Of a DNA stretch of 64,000 nucleotides, positions 16,169 to 25,128 are shown piece by piece. The stretch is from NCBI GenBank assembly GCA_036279355.1, contig DASUJH010000004.1:53373-117372 (forward strand). Reading direction: 5' to 3'. The position numbers and the translations under genes were made by a program. Source of the DNA: Gemmatimonadales bacterium. Lineage in GTDB: Bacteria; Gemmatimonadota; Gemmatimonadetes; Gemmatimonadales; GWC2-71-9. The notes beneath the pieces are model-generated. The model was not told where the DNA came from, searched no databases, and saw only the letters and a list, made by a program, of their open reading frames with translations. The stretch's first letter is position 1; each line of letters starts with the position of its first letter.

Positions 16169-17980
16169 GTGCCCGCATCCACAATCCCGCTTCGTTCCGC
16201 CGCGCCGCCGCACGCCCTCGAAGCATCGCCGATCGCCCAAGGGCTGGTTCGGCGCTCGTTCGAGTTCGTCCGGCCCCATCGGCGGGCGCTCGTAGGCGTG
16301 CTCGCGCTCGCCCTCTTCATGTCGTCGCTCAGCGCGGCCGACCCGCTCGTCATGAAGTACCTCTTCGACGAGCTGGGCCGCCGGCGCGACCTCGTACGCT
16401 TCGGCATCATCATGGCCGGGCTGCTCGGTCTCGAGGTGGGACGCGCGTGGCTCAGCGCCTGGCTCGGCACGCTGAGCTGGGACCTGCGGCTCGGTGTCGA
16501 GTACGGGGTGCGCGAGGCGGTCACGGCCAAGCTCAACTCGCTCCCGGTCGCGTTCCACCAGCGGGAAGGGGTGGGCGGCACGGTGAACCGGGTGAACACG
16601 GCGATCACCGGCTTCGTCACCGCGTTCAGCGAGATCGGGTTCAACCTGCTGCCCACCCTGCTCTATCTCTGCCTCTCGCTCGTCGCCATGCTGCAACTCG
16701 ACTGGCGGCTCGCCACGGCGGTCGTCGTCTTCACGCCGCTTCCGGCGCTCATCGGCGCATACGCCGCGGGCGAGCAGACCCGGCGCGAGCGGCGGCTGGT
16801 CGAGCGCTGGACCTCGGTGTACTCCCGGTTCAACGAGGTGCTCACCGGCATCATGACGGTGAAGAGCTTCGCGATGGAGGACGCCGAGCAGCGGCGATTC
16901 CTTGACGGCGTGCGGGAGGGGCTCGACATCGTGCGGAAGGGCGTGCGGAAGGACAACCGGAACGGCGCGTTCCGGAGCCTCGCCGGCACGCTCGCGCGGC
17001 TCACCGCCATCGGGCTCGGCGGCCTGCTCGTCTGGCAGGGCGAGATCACGCTGGGGACGCTGGTGGCCTTCCTCGGTTACATCGGCGGACTGTTCGGGCC
17101 GGTGCAGAACCTCACCAACGTCTATCAGACGCTGCGCAAGGCGTCGGTCTCGCTCGAGATCATCTACGACATTCTCGACGCCGACGACGCGGTGCGCGAC
17201 GAGCCCGGCGCGGTGGAGGTGCCGCCGCTCCGCGGCGACGTGATGTTCGAGGGCGTGAGCTTCGAGTACAAGGCGGGCGCGCCGGTGCTGCACGCGGTGG
17301 ACCTGCACGTGCGCGCGGGTGAGACGGTGGCGCTGGTGGGGCCGAGCGGCAGCGGCAAGAGCACGTTCGTGAGCCTGCTCCAGCGCCTCTATGCGCCGAC
17401 GTCAGGACGCATACTGGTGGACGGCACCGACATCCGGCGGATGACCCAGAAGTCGCTGCGGCGCCAGCTCGGCGTCGTCTTGCAGGACTCGCATCTCTTC
17501 AACGACACGGTGCGGGCCAACATCGCCTACGGCCGGCCCGAGGCGAGCGACGGGGAAATCGAGGCGGCGGCGCGCGCGGCCAACGCGCACGACTTCATCG
17601 TGGCGCTGCCCGACGGCTACCACACGGTGGTGCGCGAGCGCGGGAGCCGGCTCTCGGGCGGGCAGCGGCAGCGCGTGGCGATCGCGCGGGCGCTGCTCAA
17701 GAACCCGCCGGTGCTGGTGCTCGACGAGCCCACCTCGGCGCTCGACGGTGAATCGGAGGCGCTCATCCAGGACGCGCTCCGGACGCTGCTCCGCGGCCGC
17801 ACGTCGATCATCGTGGCGCACCGGCTCTCGACGGTGATGGGCGCGGACCGCATCGTGGTGGTGCGCGACGGGCGGGTGGCGGAGATGGGGACGCACGCGG
17901 AGCTGGTGAGCCGGGGCGGGTACTACGCGGGCATGGTGCGGCGGCAGGCGGAAGGGTTCCTGGGGGAGCGGGCGGCGTAG
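16169..17980 (+). CDS. ABC exporter, fused transmembrane and ATPase domains
   Basis: A 603-residue half-transporter that should work as a homodimer. The transmembrane region covers residues about 38-335. The ATPase has Walker [10 protein letters not shown] near 391, a Q-loop, the LSGGQ signature near 493, Walker [10 protein letters not shown] near 514 and the H-loop histidine in VAHRLS. The type resembles MsbA/lipid or peptide exporters. A cargo cannot be named. Given the glycan genes upstream a lipid-linked export role is possible, but the histidine phosphatase gene and a divergent promoter separate them. Start GTG is supported by a nearby -10 box only. Confidence 0.85.
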   Translation: MPASTIPLRSAAPPHALEASPIAQGLVRRSFEFVRPHRRALVGVLALALFMSSLSAADPLVMKYLFDELGRRRDLVRFGIIMAGLLGLEVGRAWLSAWLGTLSWDLRLGVEYGVREAVTAKLNSLPVAFHQREGVGGTVNRVNTAITGFVTAFSEIGFNLLPTLLYLCLSLVAMLQLDWRLATAVVVFTPLPALIGAYAAGEQTRRERRLVERWTSVYSRFNEVLTGIMTVKSFAMEDAEQRRFLDGVREGLDIVRKGVRKDNRNGAFRSLAGTLARLTAIGLGGLLVWQGEITLGTLVAFLGYIGGLFGPVQNLTNVYQTLRKASVSLEIIYDILDADDAVRDEPGAVEVPPLRGDVMFEGVSFEYKAGAPVLHAVDLHVRAGETVALVGPSGSGKSTFVSLLQRLYAPTSGRILVDGTDIRRMTQKSLRRQLGVVLQDSHLFNDTVRANIAYGRPEASDGEIEAAARAANAHDFIVALPDGYHTVVRERGSRLSGGQRQRVAIARALLKNPPVLVLDEPTSALDGESEALIQDALRTLLRGRTSIIVAHRLSTVMGADRIVVVRDGRVAEMGTHAELVSRGGYYAGMVRRQAEGFLGERAA

Positions 17981-18010
17981 TGCGCGGGTCGCGGCACGCC
18001 ATCATTTGAT

Positions 18011-18027
18011 GTATGCTTGGTGCATAC
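18011..18027. promoter_or_regulatory. Palindromic operator-like site before vapBC
   Basis: GTATGC at 18011-18016 and GCATAC at 18022-18027 form an inverted repeat with a 5-base spacer, 17 bases before the antitoxin ATG. VapB-type antitoxins bind such palindromes to repress their own operon, so this is the likely autoregulatory site. Confidence 0.55.
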
Positions 18028-18044
18028 CAGTCCGAGCGACCGCC

Positions 18045-18242
18045 ATGCGTACGACCTTCAATCTCGATGCCCGCCTTCTCGCCGAGGCGCAGCGCCTCAC
18101 GGGGACCACCGAACGGACCGCCCTCATTCACGAAGGCCTGCGCGCACTGATCGAGCGCGAAAGCGCACGGCGCCTGGCCCGCCTGGGCGGCAGCGAACCG
18201 GCGTTGCGCCGCATTCCACGGCGCCGGCCGAGGAGCCGGTGA
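18045..18242 (+). CDS. vapB: VapB-family antitoxin
   Basis: A 65-residue protein. Its N-terminus MRTTFNLDARLLAEAQRLTG is the ribbon-helix-helix DNA-binding pattern of VapB2-type antitoxins, followed by a helix (ALIHEGLRALIERE) and a basic Arg-rich tail, where the toxin-binding part should be. It neutralises VapC and represses the operon through the palindrome just upstream. It couples to the toxin gene through a GTGA overlap. Confidence 0.8.
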   Translation: MRTTFNLDARLLAEAQRLTGTTERTALIHEGLRALIERESARRLARLGGSEPALRRIPRRRPRSR

Positions 18243-18607
18243 TCCTGGTCGACACCTCCATCTGGGTTGACCACCTGCGGCGGGGCGAATCGGCCCTTGC
18301 GGCGGCGCTGAACGCGGGAGAGGTCTGCGTGCATCCGCTGGTGCACGGTGAGCTGGCGTGCGGAAACCTGAAGAATCGGCGCGAGGTGCTCGATCTGCTC
18401 GCGCGGCTCCCCCGGGCGCCAACCGCTACGGATGCCGAGGCACTGGAATTTCTGGAGCGTCGTGCCTTGATGGGCCGGGGCATCGGAATCGTCGACGTGC
18501 ACCTGCTGGCGTCCGCGGCGCTGGGCGGAACGATCCGCTTGTGGACCCGGGACCGCCGCCTGCGGGTCGTCGCCGGCGGACTCGGGCTCAGCCACGCGCC
18601 GGCCTGA
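18239..18607 (+). CDS. vapC: VapC-family PIN-domain toxin
   Basis: A 122-residue PIN-domain ribonuclease. The first acidic residue is in VDTSIWVDHLR, the next in HGELACG, and further ones in GIGIVDVHLLASA and TRDRRL. These correspond to the four acidic metal ligands of the family. VapC toxins cleave tRNA or rRNA when not bound by VapB; the target here is unknown. GTG 18239 overlaps the vapB stop and has a GAGGAG close upstream. All active-site positions look intact, so the toxin is probably functional. Confidence 0.85.
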   Translation: MILVDTSIWVDHLRRGESALAAALNAGEVCVHPLVHGELACGNLKNRREVLDLLARLPRAPTATDAEALEFLERRALMGRGIGIVDVHLLASAALGGTIRLWTRDRRLRVVAGGLGLSHAPA

Positions 18608-18612
18608 GGCAG

Positions 18613-19197
18613 ATGGGCACCGCCCGCGTCGAGGCCTTCAGCGATGGCGTCCTCGCCATCATCATCACCATCATGGTGCTGGAATTGCGCGTGCCCCACA
18701 GCACGACGATCGAGGCGCTGCGCCCCGTCCTTCCGGTCTTCCTCAGCTACATTCTGAGCTTCATCTATCTCGGCATCTATTGGAGCAATCATCACCACAT
18801 GCTCCTCGCGACCGAGCGGGTGAACGGCGCCATTCTCTGGGCCAACCTCCACCTGCTTTTCTGGCTCTCGCTCGTCCCGTTCGTCACCGGCTGGATGGGC
18901 GAGAACCACTTCGCGGCGGCGCCGACCGCGGTGTACGGCGTCGTGCTGCTCATGGCGGCGATCGCCTACTGGATCCTGGAGCAGGTCATCGTCGCAAGGC
19001 AGGGCCGGGATTCGCTCCTGGCCACCGCGGTGGGCAGCGACTTCAAAGGCCGCGTCTCGATCGTGATCTATATCGTCGCCATCGCGTCGGCCTTTGCCCG
19101 GCAATGGATCGCGCAGCTTCTCTACGTGCTGGTCGCCGTGATGTGGCTGGTGCCCGATCCGCGGATCGAGCGCGCGCTCTCACGCGAGGAGAGCTGA
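18613..19197 (+). CDS. TMEM175-family potassium channel-like membrane protein (DUF1211)
   Basis: A 194-residue membrane protein with about six transmembrane helices. The first helix carries EAFSDGVLAIIITIMVLEL, matching the F-S-D motif plus hydrophobic pore-lining residues of bacterial TMEM175 channels, which assemble as tetramers and conduct K+. ATG 18613 starts five bases after the vapC stop. Its position directly after a toxin gene may be chance. No regulatory domain is attached. Confidence 0.8.
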   Translation: MGTARVEAFSDGVLAIIITIMVLELRVPHSTTIEALRPVLPVFLSYILSFIYLGIYWSNHHHMLLATERVNGAILWANLHLLFWLSLVPFVTGWMGENHFAAAPTAVYGVVLLMAAIAYWILEQVIVARQGRDSLLATAVGSDFKGRVSIVIYIVAIASAFARQWIAQLLYVLVAVMWLVPDPRIERALSREES

Positions 19198-19206
19198 ATT
19201 CTTCGG

Positions 19207-19719
19207 CTAGACCTCTTCTTCGGCGGGGAACGGCGGCACTTCGACGAGCCAGAACCCGGCGAGATCTCCTACGCGGTCCACTTCGACCAGCAGCCGGTCG
19301 GCCACACGCACCACGTCCACCTCGCGCCGCGGGCCCACGGTGAGGTGAAAGATGCTCTCGCTCGGATCGGTGGCGATGCTGAGCGCGGCATCCACCTCGA
19401 CCGACGCCACGCCGGGCCGCGATGGCCTCTGCGGCAGCACCACCCGCCCGTCGGTGAGCGTCGCCGGCAGCTTGAGCTCGATGACCGTCGTCACTTCGGG
19501 CCACACGACGACGTCGAGCCCGCACACCACGCCGTTGTTCACGTCGAGCACCGCCACCGAGCCCTGCTCGTCCGCCAACTCCACGGTGCCGGTGAGTCCG
19601 CCGGCGGAGCGGGTGCCCTTGAAGGAGCCGGAAAGGATGTCGGTCTCGGGATCCCAGCGCCAGGTGAGCGTGGGGAGCGCTCCGGTGAGCGGCTCGACCC
19701 GCGCCTCCATCGCGATCAT
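19207..19719 (-). CDS. DUF2283-like small protein
   Basis: A 170-residue protein. The first half repeats short beta-strand patterns (WRWDPETDILSGSFKG, TGTVELADEQGSVAVLDV) that resemble DUF2283 units, which are thought to be small beta-sheet folds. The rest is beta-rich and acidic at the end (PAEEEV). Function unknown. ATG 19719 overlaps the stop of the aminotransferase gene (ATGA), so the two are co-translated. No signal peptide or membrane segment. Confidence 0.6.
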   Translation of the reverse strand: MIAMEARVEPLTGALPTLTWRWDPETDILSGSFKGTRSAGGLTGTVELADEQGSVAVLDVNNGVVCGLDVVVWPEVTTVIELKLPATLTDGRVVLPQRPSRPGVASVEVDAALSIATDPSESIFHLTVGPRREVDVVRVADRLLVEVDRVGDLAGFWLVEVPPFPAEEEV

Positions 19720-20927
19720 GCGGCGCGGGCCGAGGCGACGGATTGCGCGTGCCGGAGGATTCGGTCGAGGGCGCGCTCCAGGTCCGCGTCGGACACGGCG
19801 TAGCTCAACCGCACCCAGCGATCGTCGCCGAACGCGGCGCCCGGCACGAGCGCCACACCCTCGCGCTGCATGAGGCTCTCGCAGAATTCGGAGCCGGTCA
19901 CCGGCTTCTGATCGCGGAGCCCGTCCACCCGGAAAAAGAAGTAGAACGCGCCGTGCGGCTCGACGAACTCGATGCCGGGCATCTCGGTGCGGAAGCGGCT
20001 GACCAGGTAATCGCGCCGGCGGCGGAACGCGGCCACCATCCGGTGCACCTCCTGCTCCACCCGATCGTCGCTGAACGCCGTCGCCGCGGCCCACTGCGCG
20101 GGCTGGTTGGCGCCCGTCGTCGTGTGCGACTGCAGCGCCGCCATGGCCTTTGCCACGTGCGGCGGGGCCAGCGCCGCGCCGATGCGCCAGCCGGTCATCG
20201 CGTACGCCTTGCTCGCGCCGTAGATCACGACGGTGCGCTCGAGGTATTCGTCCGGCAGATCGAGGAACGATGCGGCGGGGCCGGTGCCGTAGTGGATCGG
20301 CCGATAGATCTCGTCGGCGATGATCCACACCTCGTTCTTCCGCGCCCAATCGGCGATCGACTTGAGCTCGGGCGCGGTGTACACCGAGCCGGTCGGATTG
20401 CACGGTGAGCAGATGAGCAAGCCGCGGGTGCGCTTCGAGCTGGCGCGGTCGAGATCGGCGGCGCTCACCTTGAGGCCCCAGTCGAGCGCGCCGGGCACCA
20501 TCACCGGCTCGGCCCGCGTGAGATGGACGATCTGCGGATAGGAGACCCACGCGGGCGACGGAATCAGCACCTGGTCGTGCGGCCCGAACAGGCTGAAGCA
20601 GGCGTTGAAGAGCGACTGCTTGGAGCCCGAGCTCACCACGATGTTGTCGGCGTTCACGGCGCGGCCGCCCGAGAGCGTCGACATGCGGCGCGCGATGGCG
20701 TTGCGCAGCTCGGCGATGCCGATGTTGGGCGGATAGCGCGTCATGCCGCGCTGAATGGCGCTGATGCCGGCCTGCGCCGCGGGCGCCGGCGTGTCGAAGT
20801 CGGGCTCGCCCACGCTCAGGTCCAGCACGTCCTCGCCGGCGGCTTTGCGGCGCTTGGTCTCGTTGCTGATGGCGACCGTCTCGGAGGCCTTGAGGTGCTG
20901 GAGATTGGGCGACAGCGGGTCGGGCAT
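19716..20927 (-). CDS. Class I/II pyridoxal-phosphate aminotransferase (AspC-like)
   Basis: A 403-residue aminotransferase. The PLP-binding Lys lies in GASKAYAMTGWRIG, the cofactor-contacting CNPTG and DEIY motifs are present, and a C-terminal RLSYA segment carries the substrate-carboxylate Arg. These are features of the aspartate/aromatic aminotransferase Ib group. The amino donor cannot be fixed from sequence. The gene is divergent from the DEAD-like gene at 21154 and is followed by a coupled DUF2283 gene. Confidence 0.88.
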   Translation of the reverse strand: MPDPLSPNLQHLKASETVAISNETKRRKAAGEDVLDLSVGEPDFDTPAPAAQAGISAIQRGMTRYPPNIGIAELRNAIARRMSTLSGGRAVNADNIVVSSGSKQSLFNACFSLFGPHDQVLIPSPAWVSYPQIVHLTRAEPVMVPGALDWGLKVSAADLDRASSKRTRGLLICSPCNPTGSVYTAPELKSIADWARKNEVWIIADEIYRPIHYGTGPAASFLDLPDEYLERTVVIYGASKAYAMTGWRIGAALAPPHVAKAMAALQSHTTTGANQPAQWAAATAFSDDRVEQEVHRMVAAFRRRRDYLVSRFRTEMPGIEFVEPHGAFYFFFRVDGLRDQKPVTGSEFCESLMQREGVALVPGAAFGDDRWVRLSYAVSDADLERALDRILRHAQSVASARAA

Positions 20928-21035
20928 CGGCGAATCCGGAATGGGTGAGGGTGCGTGGGGGAAAGGTTCTTCGAGGATGGGGGGATGTCAACGGTTGGCG
21001 CGCTCGTGTGGCCGGGCTTAGGTTGGGCGCGGGCG

Positions 21036-21111
21036 GGAGCGGCGAAAACGGGCGCGGGGCCTCCGCCGACAAGCCGACAGTCGGCTCCGCCCGCGCCCGT
21101 TTTCGCTGCTC
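21036..21111. repeat. Hairpin element, copy A of 3
   Basis: Bases 21036-21057 pair with 21090-21111 over 22 positions with a single G-T wobble. The core between them contains GCCGAC (21065-21070) pairing with GTCGGC (21080-21085) around a 9-base loop. The core is shared with copies at 33441-33537 and 62394-62466, but the outer arms are different. This copy sits between divergent genes, so it is not a simple terminator. The remaining parts of the 20928-21153 gap show no gene. Confidence 0.65.
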
Positions 21112-21153
21112 CGCCGTTGTCCCGGAGTGGGTACATGCAACCGAGGACGTCCG

Positions 21154-22698
21154 TTGACTGATCTTGTCGCGCTTCACCTCACGCCGCCGATTGCGGACGC
21201 GCTCGCCCGGCTCGGGTGGAGCGCGGATGATGCCGCCGTGCGCGAGGTGGTGCCCACGGCGGCGCGGGGGCACAACGTCGTGGTCGTGGCGCCGCCGGCG
21301 CCCGCGTATGCGGGGCCCGCGCTCGCGGGGGTGCTGAGCCGTTTGGGGGGCGAGTCGCGCAGGCGGGCGCTGGTGCTGGCACCCGAGACGATGCTCGACG
21401 AGTGGGGCGTCGTGGCCCACGCGCTCGCGCGCGGCGCGTCGCTCGGCGTGGAGGTGACGCATGGTGCGGCGCGCGCGGCGCGGCGGCTCGCGGGCGAGGC
21501 GCTCGACCTTCTCGTTGCCTCGCCCGATACGGCGCTCGCGCTGCTGCATCGGAGCGCGCTCGGGGCCGAGTCGATCGCGGCGCTCGTGCTCGGGTGGCCC
21601 GAGCAGTGGCCCGACGCGGACGCGCTCACCGCAGTCATGGCCGAGCTGCCGCGGGACGCGCAGCGGGTCATCCTCACGAGTGAGCCGGCGCGCGCGGCCG
21701 ACCTGTCGGAGCGGTATGCCCGCCGAGCGCTCACGGTAGGCGGGGCGGCGGAGCATGCGGCGCCCGGCGCGGCGGCGAGGAGCGAGCGCGCCGGGCCGGT
21801 TCGTACGGCGTCGGTGGCGTGGGCGCGGCGTGCGGCAGCAGTGGGCGAATTGCTCGAGCTGCTCGACCCGGCCTCGCTCACCGTGTGGACCGCGGACCGG
21901 AGCCGGCATGCGGCGCTGGCCGAGGCGCTCCCCGTCGGGGACTCGGGCGTGCACGTCGTAAGCGGCGACTCGCCGGAGGGCGACGCACCCGCATCGGAAA
22001 TCGTCGTCGCCTTCGACCCGCCGACGCCCGACCGCCTGCGCCAGCTCATCTCGGCCGGCACCGTCGTGCTGCTCGTGCCGCCGGGCGCTGAAGCGTACGT
22101 CGAGCGGATCGCCGAGCCGCGCCGGCCGATTCGCCTGCCGAGCGTCGCGGAGCGCACGGCAAGCGCGGCCGCGGCGCGGCGCGCGGCGGTGGCGAAGGCC
22201 GTCGAGAGCGGTCGGCCGGAGCGCGCGCTTTACGTGCTGGGTCCGCTGCTCGAGCGATACGATCCGGTCGCGGTGGCGGCGGCGCTGTACGAGTTGTGGG
22301 AGGGCGCCGCTGCATCGGGCGCTGCCGCCGTCGAAACGCCCGCGGGCGCGGTGGCAGCGCAGGCGCCGGCGGCGACCCCAGCGACGGCGCGCGTCTGGGT
22401 CGGCGTCGGCAAGAACGAAGGCGCGACGGCCAACGATCTCGTCGCCGTGCTCACGAAGGAGCTGCGCGTGCCGCGCGAGCAGATCGGGCGGATCGAGCTA
22501 CGCGACGGCTACTCGCTGGTGCAGTTGCCCGCCGCGGACGCCGAGCGGATCGCGGCGGCGCTCACCGGGTCAACCATCCGGCGGAAGCGCGTGGTGGCGC
22601 GGCTCGACCGCGGCCCGGCGCGGGAGGGCGCGCGCCCGGCGGGGCGCGGCGGCCCGAGGCCGCCCAGACCGCCGGGCCGGCCGAAGCTCAGGAGCTGA
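21154..22698 (+). CDS. Degenerate DEAD-box-like protein with DbpA RNA-binding domain
   Basis: A 514-residue protein laid out like a DEAD-box RNA helicase but with the catalytic motifs lost. The Walker A position reads VVVAPPAPAYAG, the DEAD position reads VLGWPEQW, and SAT is replaced by LTSEP. Residues about 411-487 match the DbpA/CsdA C-terminal RNA-binding domain (RVWVGVGKNEG, ELRDGYSLVQLP). The tail is Arg/Gly/Pro-rich. It probably binds RNA, perhaps ribosomal, without ATPase activity. I chose TTG 21154 because GAGGA lies six bases upstream; GTG 21127 would add nine residues. The 3' end overlaps the convergent nucleotidyltransferase gene by 11 bases. Confidence 0.72.
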   Translation: MTDLVALHLTPPIADALARLGWSADDAAVREVVPTAARGHNVVVVAPPAPAYAGPALAGVLSRLGGESRRRALVLAPETMLDEWGVVAHALARGASLGVEVTHGAARAARRLAGEALDLLVASPDTALALLHRSALGAESIAALVLGWPEQWPDADALTAVMAELPRDAQRVILTSEPARAADLSERYARRALTVGGAAEHAAPGAAARSERAGPVRTASVAWARRAAAVGELLELLDPASLTVWTADRSRHAALAEALPVGDSGVHVVSGDSPEGDAPASEIVVAFDPPTPDRLRQLISAGTVVLLVPPGAEAYVERIAEPRRPIRLPSVAERTASAAAARRAAVAKAVESGRPERALYVLGPLLERYDPVAVAAALYELWEGAAASGAAAVETPAGAVAAQAPAATPATARVWVGVGKNEGATANDLVAVLTKELRVPREQIGRIELRDGYSLVQLPAADAERIAAALTGSTIRRKRVVARLDRGPAREGARPAGRGGPRPPRPPGRPKLRS

Positions 22699-23182
22699 GG
22701 TCGGGCTCGCCGCGCAACTGCTTCAGCCGCTCGAGCTCCTCCGCGTCAGCCTGGTCCCGCAGTCGATTTGTCCGCTTGCTGCGAATGAGCGTGTCGAGAT
22801 CAGCGAATGGAATGTCGACGCCGCCGATGGTGACCCGCTGCATCCGGGGCGCGGCATCCGCATAGCGGACGCTCCAGGCCAGCGTCAGCAGGTCTACGCG
22901 GGGGTCGTCGCCGACGATCGTGACCGGCCGGGCAACGACACGGGCCGGGTCGAGCTCGGCGGCCGCGCCGAGGGGCAGCGCGCTCAGCGCATCCAGCGCG
23001 CGGCGCGCGTTCCTGAGGGTGGGCTCGAGGAGCACGTCCACATCCTTGGTGGCGCGCACGAGCCCGTGGAGTGCAAGCGCAAAGCTGCCGATGACGACGT
23101 ACCGGACCCGCGCCTCGTTGAGCAGGCGGCAGACGGCGACAAGGCGCCCCTCAGAGTCAGCGGGCCCGGACCCGGGCTTCAC
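22688..23182 (-). CDS. Nucleotidyltransferase-fold protein paired with an RHH protein
   Basis: A 164-residue protein with the polymerase-beta-like motif: GS at residues 32-33 (VIGSFALALHG) followed by D47 and D49 (TKDVDVLLEP). A later PFADLDTLIRSKRTNRLRDQAD segment is typical of DUF6036/AbiEii-like nucleotidyltransferases. Such proteins transfer NMP to tRNA or protein and often act as toxin or antitoxin partners. GTG 23182 overlaps the stop of the RHH gene upstream (GTGA). A function as a toxin-antitoxin pair is inferred from arrangement only. Confidence 0.68.
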   Translation of the reverse strand: MKPGSGPADSEGRLVAVCRLLNEARVRYVVIGSFALALHGLVRATKDVDVLLEPTLRNARRALDALSALPLGAAAELDPARVVARPVTIVGDDPRVDLLTLAWSVRYADAAPRMQRVTIGGVDIPFADLDTLIRSKRTNRLRDQADAEELERLKQLRGEPDLSS

Positions 23183-23517
23183 CGCTGATCCTCCCCGCCC
23201 CGGCGCCGCCACTGCTCGTAGTCCTCGAACGTCTCGAATGACGCGGTCCACGCCTTGCCCGGCTTGCGCCCGCGCGTCAACTCCCGCCACAGGTCTTCCG
23301 CCAACCGCACGCGCTCGGCCGGGGTGAGGGCGAGCCCCTCGCGCAGCGTGCGGTCTCGCGCCGCGCCGAACTCCTCCTCCTGCCGCCGCGTGGTATACTC
23401 TCGGATGGCCTCGCTCACGATGTAACTGCGCGAGCGCTGCTGGCGCTCCGCCTCCGCGTCGAGCAGCGCGCGCACCGGCGGCGGCAGCGAGACGGAAAAG
23501 ATGTTGGGCTTGGGCAT
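23179..23517 (-). CDS. Ribbon-helix-helix (CopG-like) regulator
   Basis: A 112-residue protein. The N-terminus has a ribbon (NIFSVSLPPPVRALL) and two helices (RSRSYIVSEAIREYTTRR), as in CopG/ParD antitoxins, followed by a charged segment with a helix-rich C-terminus (FEDYEQWRR). It likely represses its own operon. ATG 23517 is preceded by GAGGAG at good spacing, and by two 10-base direct repeats that may be its binding sites. Coupled to the nucleotidyltransferase downstream. Confidence 0.7.
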   Translation of the reverse strand: MPKPNIFSVSLPPPVRALLDAEAERQQRSRSYIVSEAIREYTTRRQEEEFGAARDRTLREGLALTPAERVRLAEDLWRELTRGRKPGKAWTASFETFEDYEQWRRRGGEDQR

Positions 23518-23539
23518 GGGTCCGCTCCTCGTACCCTGA

Positions 23540-23559
23540 GTTATTAACTGCTATTAATT
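23540..23559 (-). promoter_or_regulatory. AT-rich direct repeats upstream of the RHH gene
   Basis: GTTATTAACT at 23540-23549 and GCTATTAATT at 23550-23559 match at 8 of 10 positions. They are the most AT-rich bases for kilobases around. They lie 22-42 bases before the RHH start and probably hold its promoter and operator. The divergent antiporter gene starts at 23601, so the site may serve both. Confidence 0.45.
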
Positions 23560-23600
23560 TAGCGCTGCTGCATCCGGCGCGACAAGCCATATTGGCCACG

Positions 23601-25082
23601 ATGCTCACCCCCGAACCCGCCGCCACCGCCGTCCTCCTCGCCACCTTCGGCGCGCTGCTCGCGCTCAGCGTCGTGGCGAGCCGCGCCATCGAGCACTTCA
23701 GCGTGCCGCTCGCGCTGCTCTTCCTCTGCATCGGCATGCTCGCGGGCTCGGAGGGCGTGGGCGGCCTCGCGTTCGACGATTACCACTTTGCCTACCGCGC
23801 CGGCACCGTGGCGCTCGCGCTCATCCTCTTCGACGGCGGCCTCAACACGCCGATCAAGGCGCTGCGCGACGCGGCGGCCCCCGCGGCGATCCTCGCCACG
23901 GTCGGGGTCGCGGGCATCGCGGTCGTGGTGGGCTTTGCCGCGCACGTGCTCGGCGCGCCGTGGCCCAGCGGCCTGCTGCTCGGCGCGCTCGTCTCCTCGA
24001 CCGACGCGGCCGCCGTCTTCTCCACCCTCCGCGCGAGCGGCATCCAGCTCAAGCGCCGGGTGGGCGCCACGCTGGAGCTCGAGTCCGGCGTCAACGACCC
24101 GATGGCGGTGATCCTCACGACCGAGCTCACCCGCAACATGCTCGAGCCCGGCCCGCTCGTGCTCTGGCGGGTGCCGCTCGACGCCGCCGTCCAGCTCGCC
24201 GTGGGCCTCCTGGCCGGCTGGCTCCTCGGCGCTGCGGGGCGGGCGCTCATGGGCCGGCTCCGGCTCCCCTCGAGCGGGCTCTACACCGCGTTCACCGTGG
24301 CGATCGCCTGTCTCGCGTTCGGCGTGCCGACGCTGCTCTACGGCAGCGGATTCCTCGCCGTGTACGTGGCCGGCGTGATGCTGGGCAAGGGCCCGCTGCC
24401 GTTCCAGTCGGGCGTGCTCCGGGTGCACGACGCGCTCGCGTGGCTGAGCCAGATCGCGATGTTCCTGCTGCTCGGCCTGCTGGTGTTTCCATCGGATCTC
24501 CCGGGGGTGGTGTGGATCGGCCTCGCGCTCACCGCCGTGCTCGCGTTCGTCGCGCGGCCGCTCGTGGTGACGCTCTGCCTGCTGCCGTTCCGCTTCACCG
24601 GCGCCGAGGTGGGCTACATGGGGTGGGTGGGGCTCCGGGGTGCCGTGCCGATCATCCTCGCCACCTATCCGGTGCTCGCCGGCGTGCCCGGCGCGGACCG
24701 GCTCTTCGACATCGTGTTCATCATCGTGGTGCTGAGCGCGCTGGTGCCCGGCAGCACGGTCGCTTTTGCCACGCGGCGCCTGGGTCTCGAGCGCAAGGAG
24801 CCGCCGAGCCCGCCGGCGGTGCTGGCCATCGAGTCGCGCCAGCCGCTCACCGGCGAGCTGCTGAGCTTCTACATCGACGAGCGGCTGGCCGTGAGCGGCG
24901 CCAGCCTCGACGAGCTGGCGCTGCCCGACGGCGCCGCCGTCACGCTCGTGATCCGCGGCAACGAGATGATCCCGCCCCGCGGCTCGACGGTGCTCACGCC
25001 GGGCGACCACGTGTACGTCGTGAGTCGTCCGGAAGACCGCGCCTGGGTGCAGCTCCTCCTCGGCCGCCCCGAGGAGCCTTAA
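23601..25082 (+). CDS. CPA1-type cation/proton antiporter with C-terminal RCK_C domain
   Basis: A 493-residue inner-membrane protein with 12-13 hydrophobic helices. Characteristic segments are FDGGLNTP, the ND-containing [10 protein letters not shown] and GLRGAVPI, as in NhaP2/CvrA K+/H+ antiporters. Residues about 405-490 form a TrkA_C/RCK_C regulatory domain ([25 protein letters not shown]). It would exchange K+ or Na+ for protons. ATG 23601 is chosen; an in-frame TTG at 23592 would add three residues. Confidence 0.87.
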   Translation: MLTPEPAATAVLLATFGALLALSVVASRAIEHFSVPLALLFLCIGMLAGSEGVGGLAFDDYHFAYRAGTVALALILFDGGLNTPIKALRDAAAPAAILATVGVAGIAVVVGFAAHVLGAPWPSGLLLGALVSSTDAAAVFSTLRASGIQLKRRVGATLELESGVNDPMAVILTTELTRNMLEPGPLVLWRVPLDAAVQLAVGLLAGWLLGAAGRALMGRLRLPSSGLYTAFTVAIACLAFGVPTLLYGSGFLAVYVAGVMLGKGPLPFQSGVLRVHDALAWLSQIAMFLLLGLLVFPSDLPGVVWIGLALTAVLAFVARPLVVTLCLLPFRFTGAEVGYMGWVGLRGAVPIILATYPVLAGVPGADRLFDIVFIIVVLSALVPGSTVAFATRRLGLERKEPPSPPAVLAIESRQPLTGELLSFYIDERLAVSGASLDELALPDGAAVTLVIRGNEMIPPRGSTVLTPGDHVYVVSRPEDRAWVQLLLGRPEEP

Positions 25083-25128
25083 GCGCGTTAGATTAGCGGC
25101 TCCATCCGCGCCCTTCCGGAGATTCGCG

